NCBI RefSeq assembly: GCF_036002945.1
Contig: NZ_CP108529.1
Span: 2,542,001-2,606,000 of the forward strand
Length of the DNA: 64,000 nt
DNA from: Streptomyces sp. NBC_01224
GTDB taxonomy: Bacteria; Actinomycetota; Actinomycetes; Streptomycetales; Streptomycetaceae
Direction of reading: 5' to 3'
Below are positions 10,174 to 18,797 of the stretch, piece after piece. Within the stretch, counting starts at the first letter, position 1; each line of letters opens with the position of its first letter. The notes under the pieces are model-generated. The model did no database searches, was not told the DNA's origin, and worked only from the letters and a program-made list of their open reading frames with translations. The position numbers were made by a program, and so were the translations under genes.

Positions 10174-10259
10174 TTGTTGCCGCATCGGCTGTGGGGGCGG
10201 ACAGTGCGTCCCCCACTTGTTGCCGCATCGGCTGTGGGTGCGGACAGTGCGTCCCCCAC
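10174..10259. repeat. 43-bp tandem direct duplication upstream of dxr
   Basis: Two adjacent 43-bp units (10174-10216 and 10217-10259) differ at a single base (G versus T at the 24th position). They begin 9 bp upstream of the dxr start. Each unit contains GTGGGnG ... CCCCCAC arms that could pair, perfectly in the dxr-proximal unit. They lie where the dxr leader or promoter should be. Confidence 0.9.
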
Positions 10260-10353
10260 GCCGGGCCGGCGCGGTCCGCCCGGGGCCGATCTCAGCCGTC
10301 CTGGCGCGGAACCGCCCACCGGGCCGCCGTAATCCTTGGAGTCGCCGGGGCGG

Positions 10354-10983
10354 TCATTTCGACATGGGGTGAGCGCACAGGGTCTTCTTCTCCGCGCTGT
10401 ACTCCAGGTACAGCAGCCAGTCCTTGCCCCAGCACTTGTCCCCGTCGGAGATCCAGTACTCGGCCTCGGGGGAGCTGCAGCCGACCTCTTCGAGGTCCTG
10501 CTCGGGCCATTTCGCATGGTTGCGGATGCAGTCACCGGCGGTGAACGTGGGCTGGGTGTGCGGAATCAGCTTAGGGACCACGACCGCGCCCAGGGCCACG
10601 ACCAGGGCGGCCAGGATGACCAGCGCGGGCGGCCGGGCCAGGACCCGGCGCCCCGGGGCGAGTTGGGGCCGCAGACTGCCCACCGGGTGGGGCAGGGCGC
10701 GGATCCGGGAGCGGGCGCCGATGTTCATCACCATCGTGACCGGTGCGGCGAACACCGACAGCAGACCCCACCAGCCCTGCCAGAGGGTGTCCGAGGTCAT
10801 CCGGCGGTATGTGGCCGTTCCGCAGGTCCGGCAGAAGGCGCCCTCCTCGGTCAGGAAGCGCAGTGTGACGACGAGCCCGCGGTGTCCACGCACCACGGCG
10901 TGGACCGCCGGTATCGCGCCGCAGATATGGCACGACGCAACGGATCCGTAGGAGGTCGGCGGGTGGTGGGGCGGCGTGGACAT
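10354..10983 (-). CDS. Membrane protein with N-terminal zinc-ribbon-like motif
   Basis: A 209-residue protein, start ATG at 10983 (MSTPPHHPPTSYG). Two CxxC pairs (CHICG near residue 18 and CRTCG near residue 51) could form a zinc ribbon. A hydrophobic region follows (WWGLLSVFAAPVTMVMNIG), then a clear transmembrane helix LVILAALVVALGAVVVPKLI at about residues 120-139. The C-terminal part contains spaced cysteines (GDCIRN, VGCSSPEAEYW, DKCWGKD, LCAHP), suggesting disulfides outside the cell. I do not recognise a function. It stands alone between dxr and aroA on the same strand. Confidence 0.8.
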   Translation of the reverse strand: MSTPPHHPPTSYGSVASCHICGAIPAVHAVVRGHRGLVVTLRFLTEEGAFCRTCGTATYRRMTSDTLWQGWWGLLSVFAAPVTMVMNIGARSRIRALPHPVGSLRPQLAPGRRVLARPPALVILAALVVALGAVVVPKLIPHTQPTFTAGDCIRNHAKWPEQDLEEVGCSSPEAEYWISDGDKCWGKDWLLYLEYSAEKKTLCAHPMSK

Positions 10984-11017
10984 GAGAACTCCCGGAGACG
11001 GCGTGGGCCCAGGAACC

Positions 11018-12259
11018 CTAACGGTTCGTGAGTTCCGCGAACCCGGCGAAGGCCTCATGGAACCCGGGAAACGTCTTCCGTACGCAACCGGGGTCGTCGA
11101 ACGTGATGCCCGGCACCCGCAGGCCGGCGACGGCGAACGACATGACGATGCGGTGGTCACCGTGGGTGGCGATCTCGGTGGGGCGGGGTGCGCCGGGATG
11201 GATCTCGATCCAGTCCCGGCCCGTTTTGACCGTGATGCCCATCCGCCTGAGGTTCTGGGCGCAGGCCTCCAGCCGGTCGCACTCCTTCACCCGGGTGTTG
11301 CCCACGTCCTCGATGCGTACCGGCCCCGAGGCGAAGGGGGCGATCGCCGCCAGCGTCGGCATGGTGTCGGAGATGTCGCGCATATTGACGGTGAGGCCCG
11401 AGAGAGCGCCACTGGAGCGGACGGTGGTGGCTTCGGCGGTGGTGTGCACCTCGGCGCCCATGCGGCGCAGCACATCGACGAACCGGAGGTCGCCCTGGAG
11501 TGCGTCCGTGCCGAGGCCGGGGACGGTGATCTCACGGCCGGTGAGGGCCGCCGCGGCGAAGAAGTAACTCGCGGTGGAGGCGTCGGGCTCGATGGCGTAG
11601 GTGGTGGCCCGGTAGCCGCCGGGTGGCACGGTGAAGACGTTGTTGTCGTGGCCGCCGCGGGTCACCTCGACGCCGAAGCTGCGCATCATCGCGAGGGTGA
11701 TCTCGATGTACGGGGCGGAGACCAGGTCGGTGACGGTGATCCGGAGCCCCTGAGCGGTCAGCGGTCCGAGCATCAGGAGCGCGGTGAGGTACTGGGAGGA
11801 CTCCCCCGCGTCCAGGGTGAGTTCGCCGCCCCTGATGCCGGATGCGCTGATCCGCAGCGGGTGGTGGCCCTCGGCCGCGTCGTGGCGCAGGTCGACACCG
11901 AGCGTGCGCAGGGCCTCCGTGAGCGGGGCGAGGGGGCGGCGGCGCATCTGGGCGGAGGCGTCGAAGCGGTACGTGCCGGAGGCGGCGGCCGCGGCAAGGG
12001 TCGGCAGGAAGCGTGCCGTGGTGGCGCCGTCGCGGCAGTAGACGTCGGTGACGGCGGGGCCGGAGGGGCTGCCCTCGATGTGCCAGCGGTCCGCTTCCTG
12101 CCCGACGCGGTAGCCGAGGCGCGTGAGGCCTCCGGCGAACCCCTCGGTGTCGTCCGAGCGCAGGGGCCGTACGAGGGTACTGGTGCCGTTCGCGGCGGCG
12201 GCCAGGAACAGGGCACGCGCGGTGACGGACTTGGAGCCGGGGATGTGGATGACGGTCAC
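11018..12259 (-). CDS. aroA: 3-phosphoshikimate 1-carboxyvinyltransferase (diverged AroA paralogue)
   Basis: A 413-residue EPSP synthase-fold protein. AroA condenses shikimate 3-phosphate with PEP in chorismate synthesis. Core motifs are kept: GSKSVTARALFLAAAANG, LRSDDT, GESSQYLTALLM, DASTASYFFAAAAL, KECDRLEACAQNLRRMG, GDHRIVMSFAVAG and the final RKTFPGFHE. The N-terminus is shorter than usual, the canonical LGNAGTAMR segment reads CRDGATTARFLP, and the usual SxNRA after GSKS is changed to VTARA. This marks it as a diverged copy; whether it is the main AroA or a secondary enzyme cannot be decided here. Alternative: a related enolpyruvyl transferase. Confidence 0.85.
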   Translation of the reverse strand: MTVIHIPGSKSVTARALFLAAAANGTSTLVRPLRSDDTEGFAGGLTRLGYRVGQEADRWHIEGSPSGPAVTDVYCRDGATTARFLPTLAAAAASGTYRFDASAQMRRRPLAPLTEALRTLGVDLRHDAAEGHHPLRISASGIRGGELTLDAGESSQYLTALLMLGPLTAQGLRITVTDLVSAPYIEITLAMMRSFGVEVTRGGHDNNVFTVPPGGYRATTYAIEPDASTASYFFAAAALTGREITVPGLGTDALQGDLRFVDVLRRMGAEVHTTAEATTVRSSGALSGLTVNMRDISDTMPTLAAIAPFASGPVRIEDVGNTRVKECDRLEACAQNLRRMGITVKTGRDWIEIHPGAPRPTEIATHGDHRIVMSFAVAGLRVPGITFDDPGCVRKTFPGFHEAFAGFAELTNR

Positions 12260-12341
12260 GGGCCGTCATCCTGCCGTACCCCGCACGGCCGGGCGGGGTA
12301 CGTCCGGTGAGTGGACGTGCGCCCGCCCGGCGGTCCGTGGT

Positions 12342-14288
12342 TCAGCGAACGGGGCGGTGGACGTCGACCCGGACGGACGGCCCGGGAGTGGCGTCGGCGA
12401 TCCACGGGCCTTCGCCGCTCGGATCGATGATGCCTTCCTCCAGCCACGTGTACGCGCCGGACAGGACGCCGTCGACCACGCGCCGGTCCAGGTCGTCGGT
12501 GTTGGACCACAGGCGGGTGAAGAGTTCCTCGACCCGGACGCGGGACTGGCGGCAGAAGGTGTCGGCGAGCCGGTAGGCCTCGCGGCCGTGGTCGTCGGAG
12601 GAGCGCAGCAGTTCGGCACGGACGCAGGCGGCGCTCATCGCGAAGAGTTCCGCACCGATGTCGACGATCCTGCCGAGGAAGCCCTGCTTGGTCTCCATCC
12701 GGCCCTGCCAGCGCGACATGGCGTAGAAGGTGGAGCGCGCGAGCTTGCGGGCGGAGCGTTCGACGTAGCGCAGATGGGTGGACAGGTCCGGGTGTCCGGA
12801 TGGGTTGAATTCCCCGTACGTACGCGGGAGTTGTCCTGGCCCTGCGACGAGCTTGGGAAGCCATCGGGCGTAGAAGCCGGCCGCGTTCGCGCCCGCCTTC
12901 GCCTTGGCGGAAAGGGGTTTGTCGGGGTCGATGATGTCCCCCGCGACCTTCAGATGGGCGTCGACGGCCTCACGGGCGATCAGCAGATGCATGATCTCGG
13001 TGGAGCCCTCGAAGATCCGGTTGATCCGCAGATCGCGCAGGAGCTGTTCGGCAGGGACGGCCCGTTCGCCGCGGGCGGCGAGGGACGCGGCTGTCTCGAA
13101 GCCCCGGCCGCCCCGGATCTGGACCAGTTCGTCGGCCATCAGACAGCCCATCTCGGAGCCGTACAGCTTGGCGAGGGCCGCTTCGATCCGGATGTCGTTG
13201 CGGTTCTCGTCCGCCATCTGGGAGGAGAGGTCGACCACCGCTTCGAGCGCGAAGGTGGTTGCGGCGATGAAGGAGATCTTGGCGCCGACAGCCTCGTGCC
13301 GGGCGACCGGCCTGCCCCACTGCTCACGGACCGCCGACCACTCGCGGGCGATCTTCAGACACCACTTCCCGGCGCCGACGCACATGGCGGGCAGGGAGAG
13401 CCGTCCCGTGTTGAGCGTGGTGAGGGCGATCTTGAGCCCTGCGCCTTCGGGGCCGATGCGGTTCGCGGCCGGGACCCGGACCCTGTGGAAGCGGGTGACG
13501 CCGTTCTCGAGGCCGCGCAGGCCCATGAAGGCGTTGCGGTTCTCGACGGTGATGCCCGGGGAGTCCGCCTCGACGACGAAGGCCGTGATGCCGCCCTTGT
13601 GGCCTTCCGACTTCGGGACGCGGGCCATCACGACGAGGAGGTCGGCGACGACACCGTTCGTCGTCCACAGCTTCACACCGTCGAGGATGTAGTCCGGTCC
13701 CTCCGGAACCGCCGAGGTGGCGAGCCTGGCCGGGTCGGAGCCGACGTCCGGTTCGGTGAGCAGGAACGCCGAGATGTCGGTGCTGGCCAACCGGGGCAGG
13801 AAGGTGTCCTTCTGTTCCTGGCTGCCGAAGAGTTTCAGCGGCTGCGGTACGCCGATGGACTGGTGGGCGGAGAGCAGTGCACCGATCGCGGGGCTGGCGG
13901 AGCCGACCATGGCGAGGGCCTTGTTGTAGTAGACCTGGGTGAGGCCGAGGCCGCCGTACTTCGGGTCGATCTTCATCCCGAGCGCGCCGAGTTCCTTGAG
14001 GCCGTTGATCACCTCGTCGGGAATCCTCGCCTCACGCTCGATGAGGGCGCTGTCGATCCTGGTTTCGCAGAAATCGCGCAGCCGGGCGAGGAACGCCTCG
14101 CCGCGCCGGACGTCGTCCGCGGCCGGCAGCGGATGCGGATGGATCAGGTCGAGCCGGAAGCGCCCGAGGAAGAGTTCCTTGGCGAAACTGGGCTTGTGCC
14201 AGTCCTGTTCGCGAGCGGCCTCGGCCACTTGGCGCGCTTCACGCTCGGTGACCTTGGGCGTGTTCTTCGGAGCGGATGGTGCGGACAT
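12342..14288 (-). CDS. Acyl-CoA dehydrogenase with extended C-terminus
   Basis: A 648-residue FAD enzyme, longer than the usual 380-400 residues and similar in outline to very-long-chain acyl-CoA dehydrogenases with an extra helical C-terminal domain. The start is taken at the ATG at 14288 behind GAGGTGAGCTCCTC; 21 upstream codons are open. Visible: SAHQSIGVPQPLKLFGSQEQK, FLLTEPDVGSDPA, LWTTNG (FAD and substrate site), QWGRPVARHEAVG, MADELVQIRGGRGFE and RIFEGSTEI, whose Glu matches the catalytic base of the family. From about residue 480 the helical extension begins. It catalyses alpha,beta-dehydrogenation of acyl-CoAs, probably fatty acids. It marks the last gene of the left core block. Confidence 0.93.
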   Translation of the reverse strand: MSAPSAPKNTPKVTEREARQVAEAAREQDWHKPSFAKELFLGRFRLDLIHPHPLPAADDVRRGEAFLARLRDFCETRIDSALIEREARIPDEVINGLKELGALGMKIDPKYGGLGLTQVYYNKALAMVGSASPAIGALLSAHQSIGVPQPLKLFGSQEQKDTFLPRLASTDISAFLLTEPDVGSDPARLATSAVPEGPDYILDGVKLWTTNGVVADLLVVMARVPKSEGHKGGITAFVVEADSPGITVENRNAFMGLRGLENGVTRFHRVRVPAANRIGPEGAGLKIALTTLNTGRLSLPAMCVGAGKWCLKIAREWSAVREQWGRPVARHEAVGAKISFIAATTFALEAVVDLSSQMADENRNDIRIEAALAKLYGSEMGCLMADELVQIRGGRGFETAASLAARGERAVPAEQLLRDLRINRIFEGSTEIMHLLIAREAVDAHLKVAGDIIDPDKPLSAKAKAGANAAGFYARWLPKLVAGPGQLPRTYGEFNPSGHPDLSTHLRYVERSARKLARSTFYAMSRWQGRMETKQGFLGRIVDIGAELFAMSAACVRAELLRSSDDHGREAYRLADTFCRQSRVRVEELFTRLWSNTDDLDRRVVDGVLSGAYTWLEEGIIDPSGEGPWIADATPGPSVRVDVHRPVR

Positions 14289-14506
14289 GAGGAGCTCACC
14301 TCGCCGCTTTGTGGGGTGGGCGGACGCGGCCGGTCCGCGCGGAGCGCGCATGGGCGCCTGCCGAGCCGTACCAACCGGTGCTACTTGTCCTGATGTACCC
14401 GATTACCGGCACTCCCACCATCCCCCGGACGCCGATCGGGTCGGGAGCCACTCCACTGGCCAGCCCCGCAGTGACACGGCGGCCAGGTCGTGAGCGGGGG
14501 AAGCGG

Positions 14507-14703
14507 AAACGGCTGGAGCCCCCGCACTGTGGGCCCCTCGCACCGCCTTGACCTGCGGTTCTCCTCCGACCTGTACGAATGCTCAGCGCTTCGGCCCGTA
14601 TCGACCCGTCCCGGCCCGCTTTGAGCCGCTTCAGCTCGCCGTCATGTTCCCGCGGGAACACCTCATGGGAACCGCGCACACGAAGCAGTCCTGACCTGCG
14701 GGT
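14507..14703 (+). repeat. Dispersed repeat, copy A
   Basis: Member of a five-copy interspersed family in this window (others near 19367, 28281, 37254 and 47302). It shares with the others the segment starting near GGAGCCCCCGCAC, paired CTGACCTGC-like motifs, GAATGCTCAGCGCTTCGGCCC, and GGCCCGTCC-type short tandem units. It has a palindrome TGTTCCCGCGGGAACA at 14645-14660 and a terminal CTGACCTGCGGG. It is the most diverged full copy. The rest of 14289-15064 holds no gene I can support. Confidence 0.85.
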
Positions 14704-15064
14704 ACGCGTGCGCGTCCGCGCCGGTGCGGCCATGGCCACACGGGTGCGGCCACACGATGGTCATGGCCCGACCAGGCAGGACTGAGGCGCGATCCTGACA
14801 TACACGGCCTTCCCCCCGGTCCCGGCGGACCAACCCCGCGCGAAGGCCCTGACATGCCATTGGCTGGAGCAATGGCCGGTCCGAAGCGTTGCAGGGCAGC
14901 AGGATGGACGTCTTGACCACGTCATGTGCCAGGAGTCCCGCGTGTACAGGCTGTTTGAGTGGAGCCGCCAGGAGCACCGTCCGCATGCAGGCCCACGCGG
15001 CGGCTCCGTCCTGCGACTGGGCAGCGTCCGTGCTCGCGCCGCTCGCTCTGCGACGGAGTGAGCA

Positions 15065-16219
15065 GTGAGGTGGCCGGGCCGCCCCGGGGCGGCGAGCGAC
15101 TGGGCAGCGCGGCCCGGCGATGGGGGGCCGCAGGTGCCGGCCGCGCCCGCATGGATGCGCTGGCTGCCCGCCTTCTATATCGCGGGCATCCTGGTGCTCG
15201 AACCCCTTACGCCCGTGCAGTGGCCGGTGAGCTTCCTGCTCATCGCCCTCCCCGTGATCGCCGCCTTCGCCCACGGCCCCGCCGCCGTCGCCGGCGTCAC
15301 CGTGTTCGCGATCGCGTTCGAAGGGGTCCTGGCCGGCACCCCGTGCTGCGCGGGCCGACCGGTGAGCTACGTGTGGGAGCGCCACTACGTGGCCACCTAC
15401 CTGAGCACCGCTGTGGTCGGCGTCCTCGGAACAATCCTGGCTGCCCACCGCGTGCGCCGGGAACGCACCCTCGCCAACGTGCGCTTCGTGGCCGAGATCG
15501 CGCAGCGTGTCCTGCTCAGCCCGGTCCCTCACCGCGTCGGCCCCATTCTGGTTGAAGCCCTCTACCTGTCCGCCGCCGCGGAAGCACGCATCGGCGGTGA
15601 CCTGTATGAGGCCGTCCCCACCACGTACGGACTCCGCCTTGTCATCGGCGACGTCCGCGGCAAGGGACTCCCCGCCGTCGAGACGGCCGCTACGCTCCTC
15701 GGCGCCTTTCGCGAGGCCGCCCACGACGAACCCGACCTCGCCGCCGTTGCCCGCCGGGCGGAGACGAGCATGAATCGCAGGGCCGCCCGCCTGGCCGGAA
15801 ACGACGTGGGCGAGCGCTTCGTCACCGCTGTCTTCGCGGAGATCCCCCACCGTCACGTGGTCCGCATCGTCAACTGCGGCCATCCCCCGCCCCTCCTCAT
15901 CCGCTCCGACGGGGTCACCGAGCTGGAGACGGCCGACCCCGCACCGCCCCTCAACCTGGGCATGCTCATCACGGAGGCCTACCGGGTCGACGAGTACCCC
16001 TTCGGTCCCGGCGACCAGTTGCTGCTCTACACCGACGGCGTCACCGAAGCACGCGACCACACCGGGGCCTTCTACCCCCTCCCCCAGCGTGTCCTCTCCT
16101 GGGGTCCTCTCCAGCCCCGGGAACTCCTCGACCGCCTCCACCACGATCTGCTCATCTACAGCAACAACCACCTCGACGACGACACCGCGGCCCTCGCCAT
16201 CTACCACCTGCCCGACTAG
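15065..16219 (+). CDS. Membrane-anchored SpoIIE/PP2C-type serine phosphatase
   Basis: A 384-residue protein starting at GTG behind GACGGAGTGAGCA. The N-terminal third has several hydrophobic segments (WLPAFYIAGILVLEPL, VSFLLIALPVIAAF, VAGVTVFAIAFEGVL, TYLSTAVVGVLGTILAA). From about residue 140 it is a SpoIIE-type PP2C domain: AEARIGGDLYEAVPT, LVIGDVRGKGLPAVE (metal-binding Asp), IVNCGHPPPLLI, LLLYTDGVTEARD and the terminal DDDTAAL. Such enzymes dephosphorylate anti-sigma antagonists or regulatory proteins. It is one of three SpoIIE phosphatases in the accessory region, and its 3' flank is repeated after the second one. Confidence 0.92.
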   Translation: MRWPGRPGAASDWAARPGDGGPQVPAAPAWMRWLPAFYIAGILVLEPLTPVQWPVSFLLIALPVIAAFAHGPAAVAGVTVFAIAFEGVLAGTPCCAGRPVSYVWERHYVATYLSTAVVGVLGTILAAHRVRRERTLANVRFVAEIAQRVLLSPVPHRVGPILVEALYLSAAAEARIGGDLYEAVPTTYGLRLVIGDVRGKGLPAVETAATLLGAFREAAHDEPDLAAVARRAETSMNRRAARLAGNDVGERFVTAVFAEIPHRHVVRIVNCGHPPPLLIRSDGVTELETADPAPPLNLGMLITEAYRVDEYPFGPGDQLLLYTDGVTEARDHTGAFYPLPQRVLSWGPLQPRELLDRLHHDLLIYSNNHLDDDTAALAIYHLPD

Positions 16220-16265
16220 CGTCCTGAAGATCTTGAGATCCCGCCCGCCTTGCACCCCGCACCCC

Positions 16266-16340
16266 CGCCATTGCCGGCCTCGGGTACGGGTGCGCCCCGC
16301 CCGCAGCTGGTCGGCGCGATTGTCAGCTGCGAGCGGAAGT
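16266..16340 (+). repeat. 75-bp 3'-flank repeat, first copy
   Basis: This stretch aligns without gaps to 30318-30392; I count 10 differences, all transitions. It starts 46 nt after this phosphatase's stop, and the other copy starts 47 nt after the second phosphatase's stop. It contains CCGCAGCTG and CAGCTGCG arms that could form a hairpin. Confidence 0.85.
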
Positions 16341-16465
16341 TCATTTGGCGGGCCAGGACCTGCCCGGCTGGTCCCACGAGGAACGCACGTATGGCGTGTA
16401 GTGAGCCCGCTCCTGGGCGGCGACGGCCACATATCGCTCAGGCTGGAACCGTGGACCGCCGGCTC

Positions 16466-16823
16466 CTAACGCAGGGCGGCGGCGACCAGGTCTTCGAGGG
16501 CCTGGCGTGGCACTTCGCCGCCACTGACCAGCCCGTCGAAGACCAGTCCGTCCATGCAGGTCAGCAGGGTGTGCGTACGGTTCTCGACGTCCGTCACACC
16601 GTGGCCTGCGAGGAACAGTCGAACGGCCTCCCGGCCGGCGTTCTCGCGGGGCGCAAGGATTTCGCGCAGCTCCGGGTCGCGCACACTCTCAACGGCGCAG
16701 GCGTAACGGGCGAGCGATCGGCGGCGGCCCTTGCCGGTGAGTCGGTGTCGGGCGAGCAGCACCATGCCATCGACCAGTTCCTCGACGGTGCGCGGACGCG
16801 GAGCCGTCACCGAGGCCGGCTTC
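16466..16823 (-). pseudogene. TetR-type regulator remnant lacking the DNA-binding domain
   Basis: About 119 residues look like the C-terminal ligand-binding and dimerisation half of a TetR-family regulator: RTVEELVDGMVLLARHRL, RRRSLARYACAVESV, ELREILAPRENAGREAV, HTLLTCMDGLVFDGLV, ending EDLVAAALR. The frame is open further upstream (to 16942), but that part (RRHPSGERRRLTRRPR) is arginine-rich and has no helix-turn-helix. A TetR protein needs about 50 more N-terminal residues with the HTH. The gene therefore looks 5'-truncated. A palindromic operator candidate survives between it and the divergent GNAT gene. Confidence 0.7.
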
Positions 16824-16947
16824 CGGTCTCCCTGCATGCAAAGCGCCGACCGTGCTGCCGATCTCGGTCGCGGCCGACGTGTCAACCTGCGGCGTTCGCC
16901 AGAAGGGTGCCGCCACCGCATACGGAGATGTAACGTGCACACCAGGC

Positions 16948-16962
16948 GAGTAACTATTACTC
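16948..16962. promoter_or_regulatory. Operator-like palindrome between TetR remnant and GNAT gene
   Basis: GAGTAACTATTACTC is a perfect 6-bp inverted repeat (GAGTAA/TTACTC) with a 3-bp spacer, flanked by CCAG on the left and CTGG on the right. It is AT-rich in a GC-rich context and lies 27 bp upstream of the GNAT start. It is a candidate for the TetR operator whose regulator is now truncated. Confidence 0.6.
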
Positions 16963-16988
16963 AACTGCTGGTGGCACGGGAGGATTTG

Positions 16989-17624
16989 ATGGTTGCGGAG
17001 TTGGTCGAGACCTGGGTGGCGGGCTGGGCCGTATCGCGGCGGACGCCGCCGCCGGTCGAGATGCCCTGGGGGTTCTACATCGCGGTGGCCGACAGCCCGG
17101 GTGAAGTGGGACGCCATGTCCTGCCCGAAGCCGATGAGTTGCGGGTCCGCAGCGCCTGTGCCTCAGTGGCCGTGCCGCGGACCTGGATGAAGATGCCCGT
17201 GGAGCCAGAGGTGATCGAGCCGTGGCTGTCCCCCGGGTGGGTGGTGGCGTACGAGGAGACCGGACACCTGATGGTCACCGATCTCATGGCCGCCCACCGG
17301 GTCGAGCCAGAGGGATACACCGTGACGGTGGAGACCGTCGGAGCCGTCGTCTTCGCGCGGGTGCTGGACGCGGCGGGCGAGCAGGCGGCCCAGGGGCAGA
17401 TGGCATTGCTCGGGGATGCGGCAGTCGTGGACCGAGTGCGGACCGAGGATGCCCACCGTCGGCGCGGGCTGGGGCAGTTGGTGATGCGCACGCTCGCCGA
17501 CCATGCCCTGAAGGAGGGTGCCGGCCTCGGAGTCCTCGGCGCGACCGCCGCCGGGCGCGCGCTGTACGAGACGCTGGGCTGGAAGAAGCACGCGACCATG
17601 GCGGAGTGCGTCTACCGGCCCTGA
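16989..17624 (+). CDS. GNAT family N-acetyltransferase
   Basis: A 211-residue protein. The start is the ATG at 16989, six bases after the GGGAGG ribosome site at 16978-16983; the frame is open far upstream but across the divergent regulatory region. Residues 145-205 contain the GNAT acetyl-CoA motif (VRTEDAHRRRGLGQLVMRTL) and the last strand-helix (GATAAGRALYETLGWKKHATM). The N-terminal half (MPWGFYIAVADSPGEVGRHVLPEAD) is a less conserved substrate-side domain. The divergent TetR remnant suggests it was once ligand-regulated. The substrate is unknown. Confidence 0.88.
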   Translation: MVAELVETWVAGWAVSRRTPPPVEMPWGFYIAVADSPGEVGRHVLPEADELRVRSACASVAVPRTWMKMPVEPEVIEPWLSPGWVVAYEETGHLMVTDLMAAHRVEPEGYTVTVETVGAVVFARVLDAAGEQAAQGQMALLGDAAVVDRVRTEDAHRRRGLGQLVMRTLADHALKEGAGLGVLGATAAGRALYETLGWKKHATMAECVYRP

Positions 17625-17659
17625 AGCCCGAAGCGTCAGCCGCCCTCGGGCCAGATCTC

Positions 17660-17856
17660 CCGGACGCGGTGATCGCGGTGATCGCGGTAAGGACGGTGAG
17701 GAGTGCGGCGCTGCCGGCGAGCGAGAGGCCCTGGCCTCAGTCGACGTCGAGGACACCGGCGGTGTCGAGGCCGAGCGTTGCGATGAAGGTCTGCGCGGTC
17801 CGCACAGTGCGCTCCGCCGTCGCGCCCCAGAACGTGGCAGTGGAGATCGACGTCAT
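17660..17856 (-). pseudogene. Phage holin gene interrupted by a nonsense codon
   Basis: Starting at an ATG that overlaps the endolysin stop (TGATG at 17858-17854), the frame reads MTSISTATFWGATAERTVRT and then LGLDTAGVLDVD before TGA at 17739-17737. Past the TGA the same frame continues GQGLSLAGSAALLTVLTAI, a plausible membrane segment. Small actinophage holins have this layout, with a tryptophan at the DVDWG position. A TGG-to-TGA change would explain the stop. The product as it stands would be 39 residues without its membrane segment. The family assignment is from memory. Confidence 0.65.
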
Positions 17857-18797
17857 CAGGTCTCCCTGGTGTTGATGTCGACGTCGATGACGGCCCGCTC
17901 GATCGCGGCCTCCACCGTGGCGACGATGGTCTGAGTGTCGGCGCCCGTGCCGACCTGACCGGCGAGCGCGGTGATCGCGGCGGTCTGGGCGGCCATCCGC
18001 TTGTCCATGGAACGGATGCGGGCCTGCATGTCCTTCAAGATGGACTGCGGCTGCCACGTGGGATTCGTCCCGTGGTCTGCCGCGTCTGTCGGGCCGCCGA
18101 TCGCGTCGGTCTTCCAGACGGCGTCGAAAATGTCGCGCTTGGTGATCCCTGCCATGGGGTCCTCCTCATTCGGGTTCCAGCTCGCGGGGTGCTTCAGCCG
18201 CTCAGCCACATCGGCGCGGAGCTCGGCCATGGTGAAACCACGGGGGTCGACCTTGTCGTTCGACCACTCCAGGTGGCCGATCACGGACTTCGCCGACCAG
18301 CCGTGCGCCCGGCACAACGCCGCCTGCACCCGGACGATCGCGTCGTACTGCGCCTTGGGCCAGGGGTCCTTGCCGTCGCCGAGGTTCTCGCACTCCCAGC
18401 CGTAGAAGCGCGCGTTGCCGTCGGTTCCGTTCGCATTGCCCTTCGTGGGCGGGGTCGGCCGGCTGCCGTACGACTCGGCGATCACCTGCTCCAGAACGCG
18501 TGGGTCACCGCCGCCCGCGTGATTCGCGCGGCCCCAGCCGACCAGGTGCACCCGGCCGTCTTTCGCAATCATCCCGTGACACAGCGGACCGGGCAGGGAC
18601 GCGTACCCGTCCCGGACCATGGCCACGGTCGCCGCGGTCCCCTTGGTGACCGTGTGGTGCACCATGCTGCCGTTGACCGGACCCCATGCACCCTTCGAGT
18701 TCCGGTTGTGCGTACGCCAGTTACCGACCTCCACCACGCGCACTCCCTCGGCACGCAAAGCAGATATGACCTGAGCAGCAGACATCGGGTTTGCCAT
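17856..18797 (-). CDS. Phage-type N-acetylmuramoyl-L-alanine amidase (endolysin)
   Basis: A 313-residue protein with an N-terminal amidase_2/PGRP-like domain: MVHHTVTKG (His47-His48, zinc side), PLCHGMIAKDGRVHLVGWGRANHAG, FYGWECENLGDG, and IGHLEWSNDKVDPRGF (His175, Asp184). It cuts the amide bond between muramic acid and the stem peptide. The C-terminal 110 residues are not a known wall-binding repeat to me; they contain a heptad-like stretch (ILKDMQARIRSMDKRMAAQTAAITALAGQV) that could be coiled coil. There is no signal peptide, as expected for a holin-dependent lysin. It is coupled to the holin remnant and is probably a leftover of a prophage lysis cassette. Confidence 0.88.
   Translation of the reverse strand: MANPMSAAQVISALRAEGVRVVEVGNWRTHNRNSKGAWGPVNGSMVHHTVTKGTAATVAMVRDGYASLPGPLCHGMIAKDGRVHLVGWGRANHAGGGDPRVLEQVIAESYGSRPTPPTKGNANGTDGNARFYGWECENLGDGKDPWPKAQYDAIVRVQAALCRAHGWSAKSVIGHLEWSNDKVDPRGFTMAELRADVAERLKHPASWNPNEEDPMAGITKRDIFDAVWKTDAIGGPTDAADHGTNPTWQPQSILKDMQARIRSMDKRMAAQTAAITALAGQVGTGADTQTIVATVEAAIERAVIDVDINTRET

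Noticed and set aside
14663..16432. 589-codon minus-strand frame over the first phosphatase
   Set aside because: Mirrors the SpoIIE phosphatase codons and extends through repeat copy A; no protein family features.
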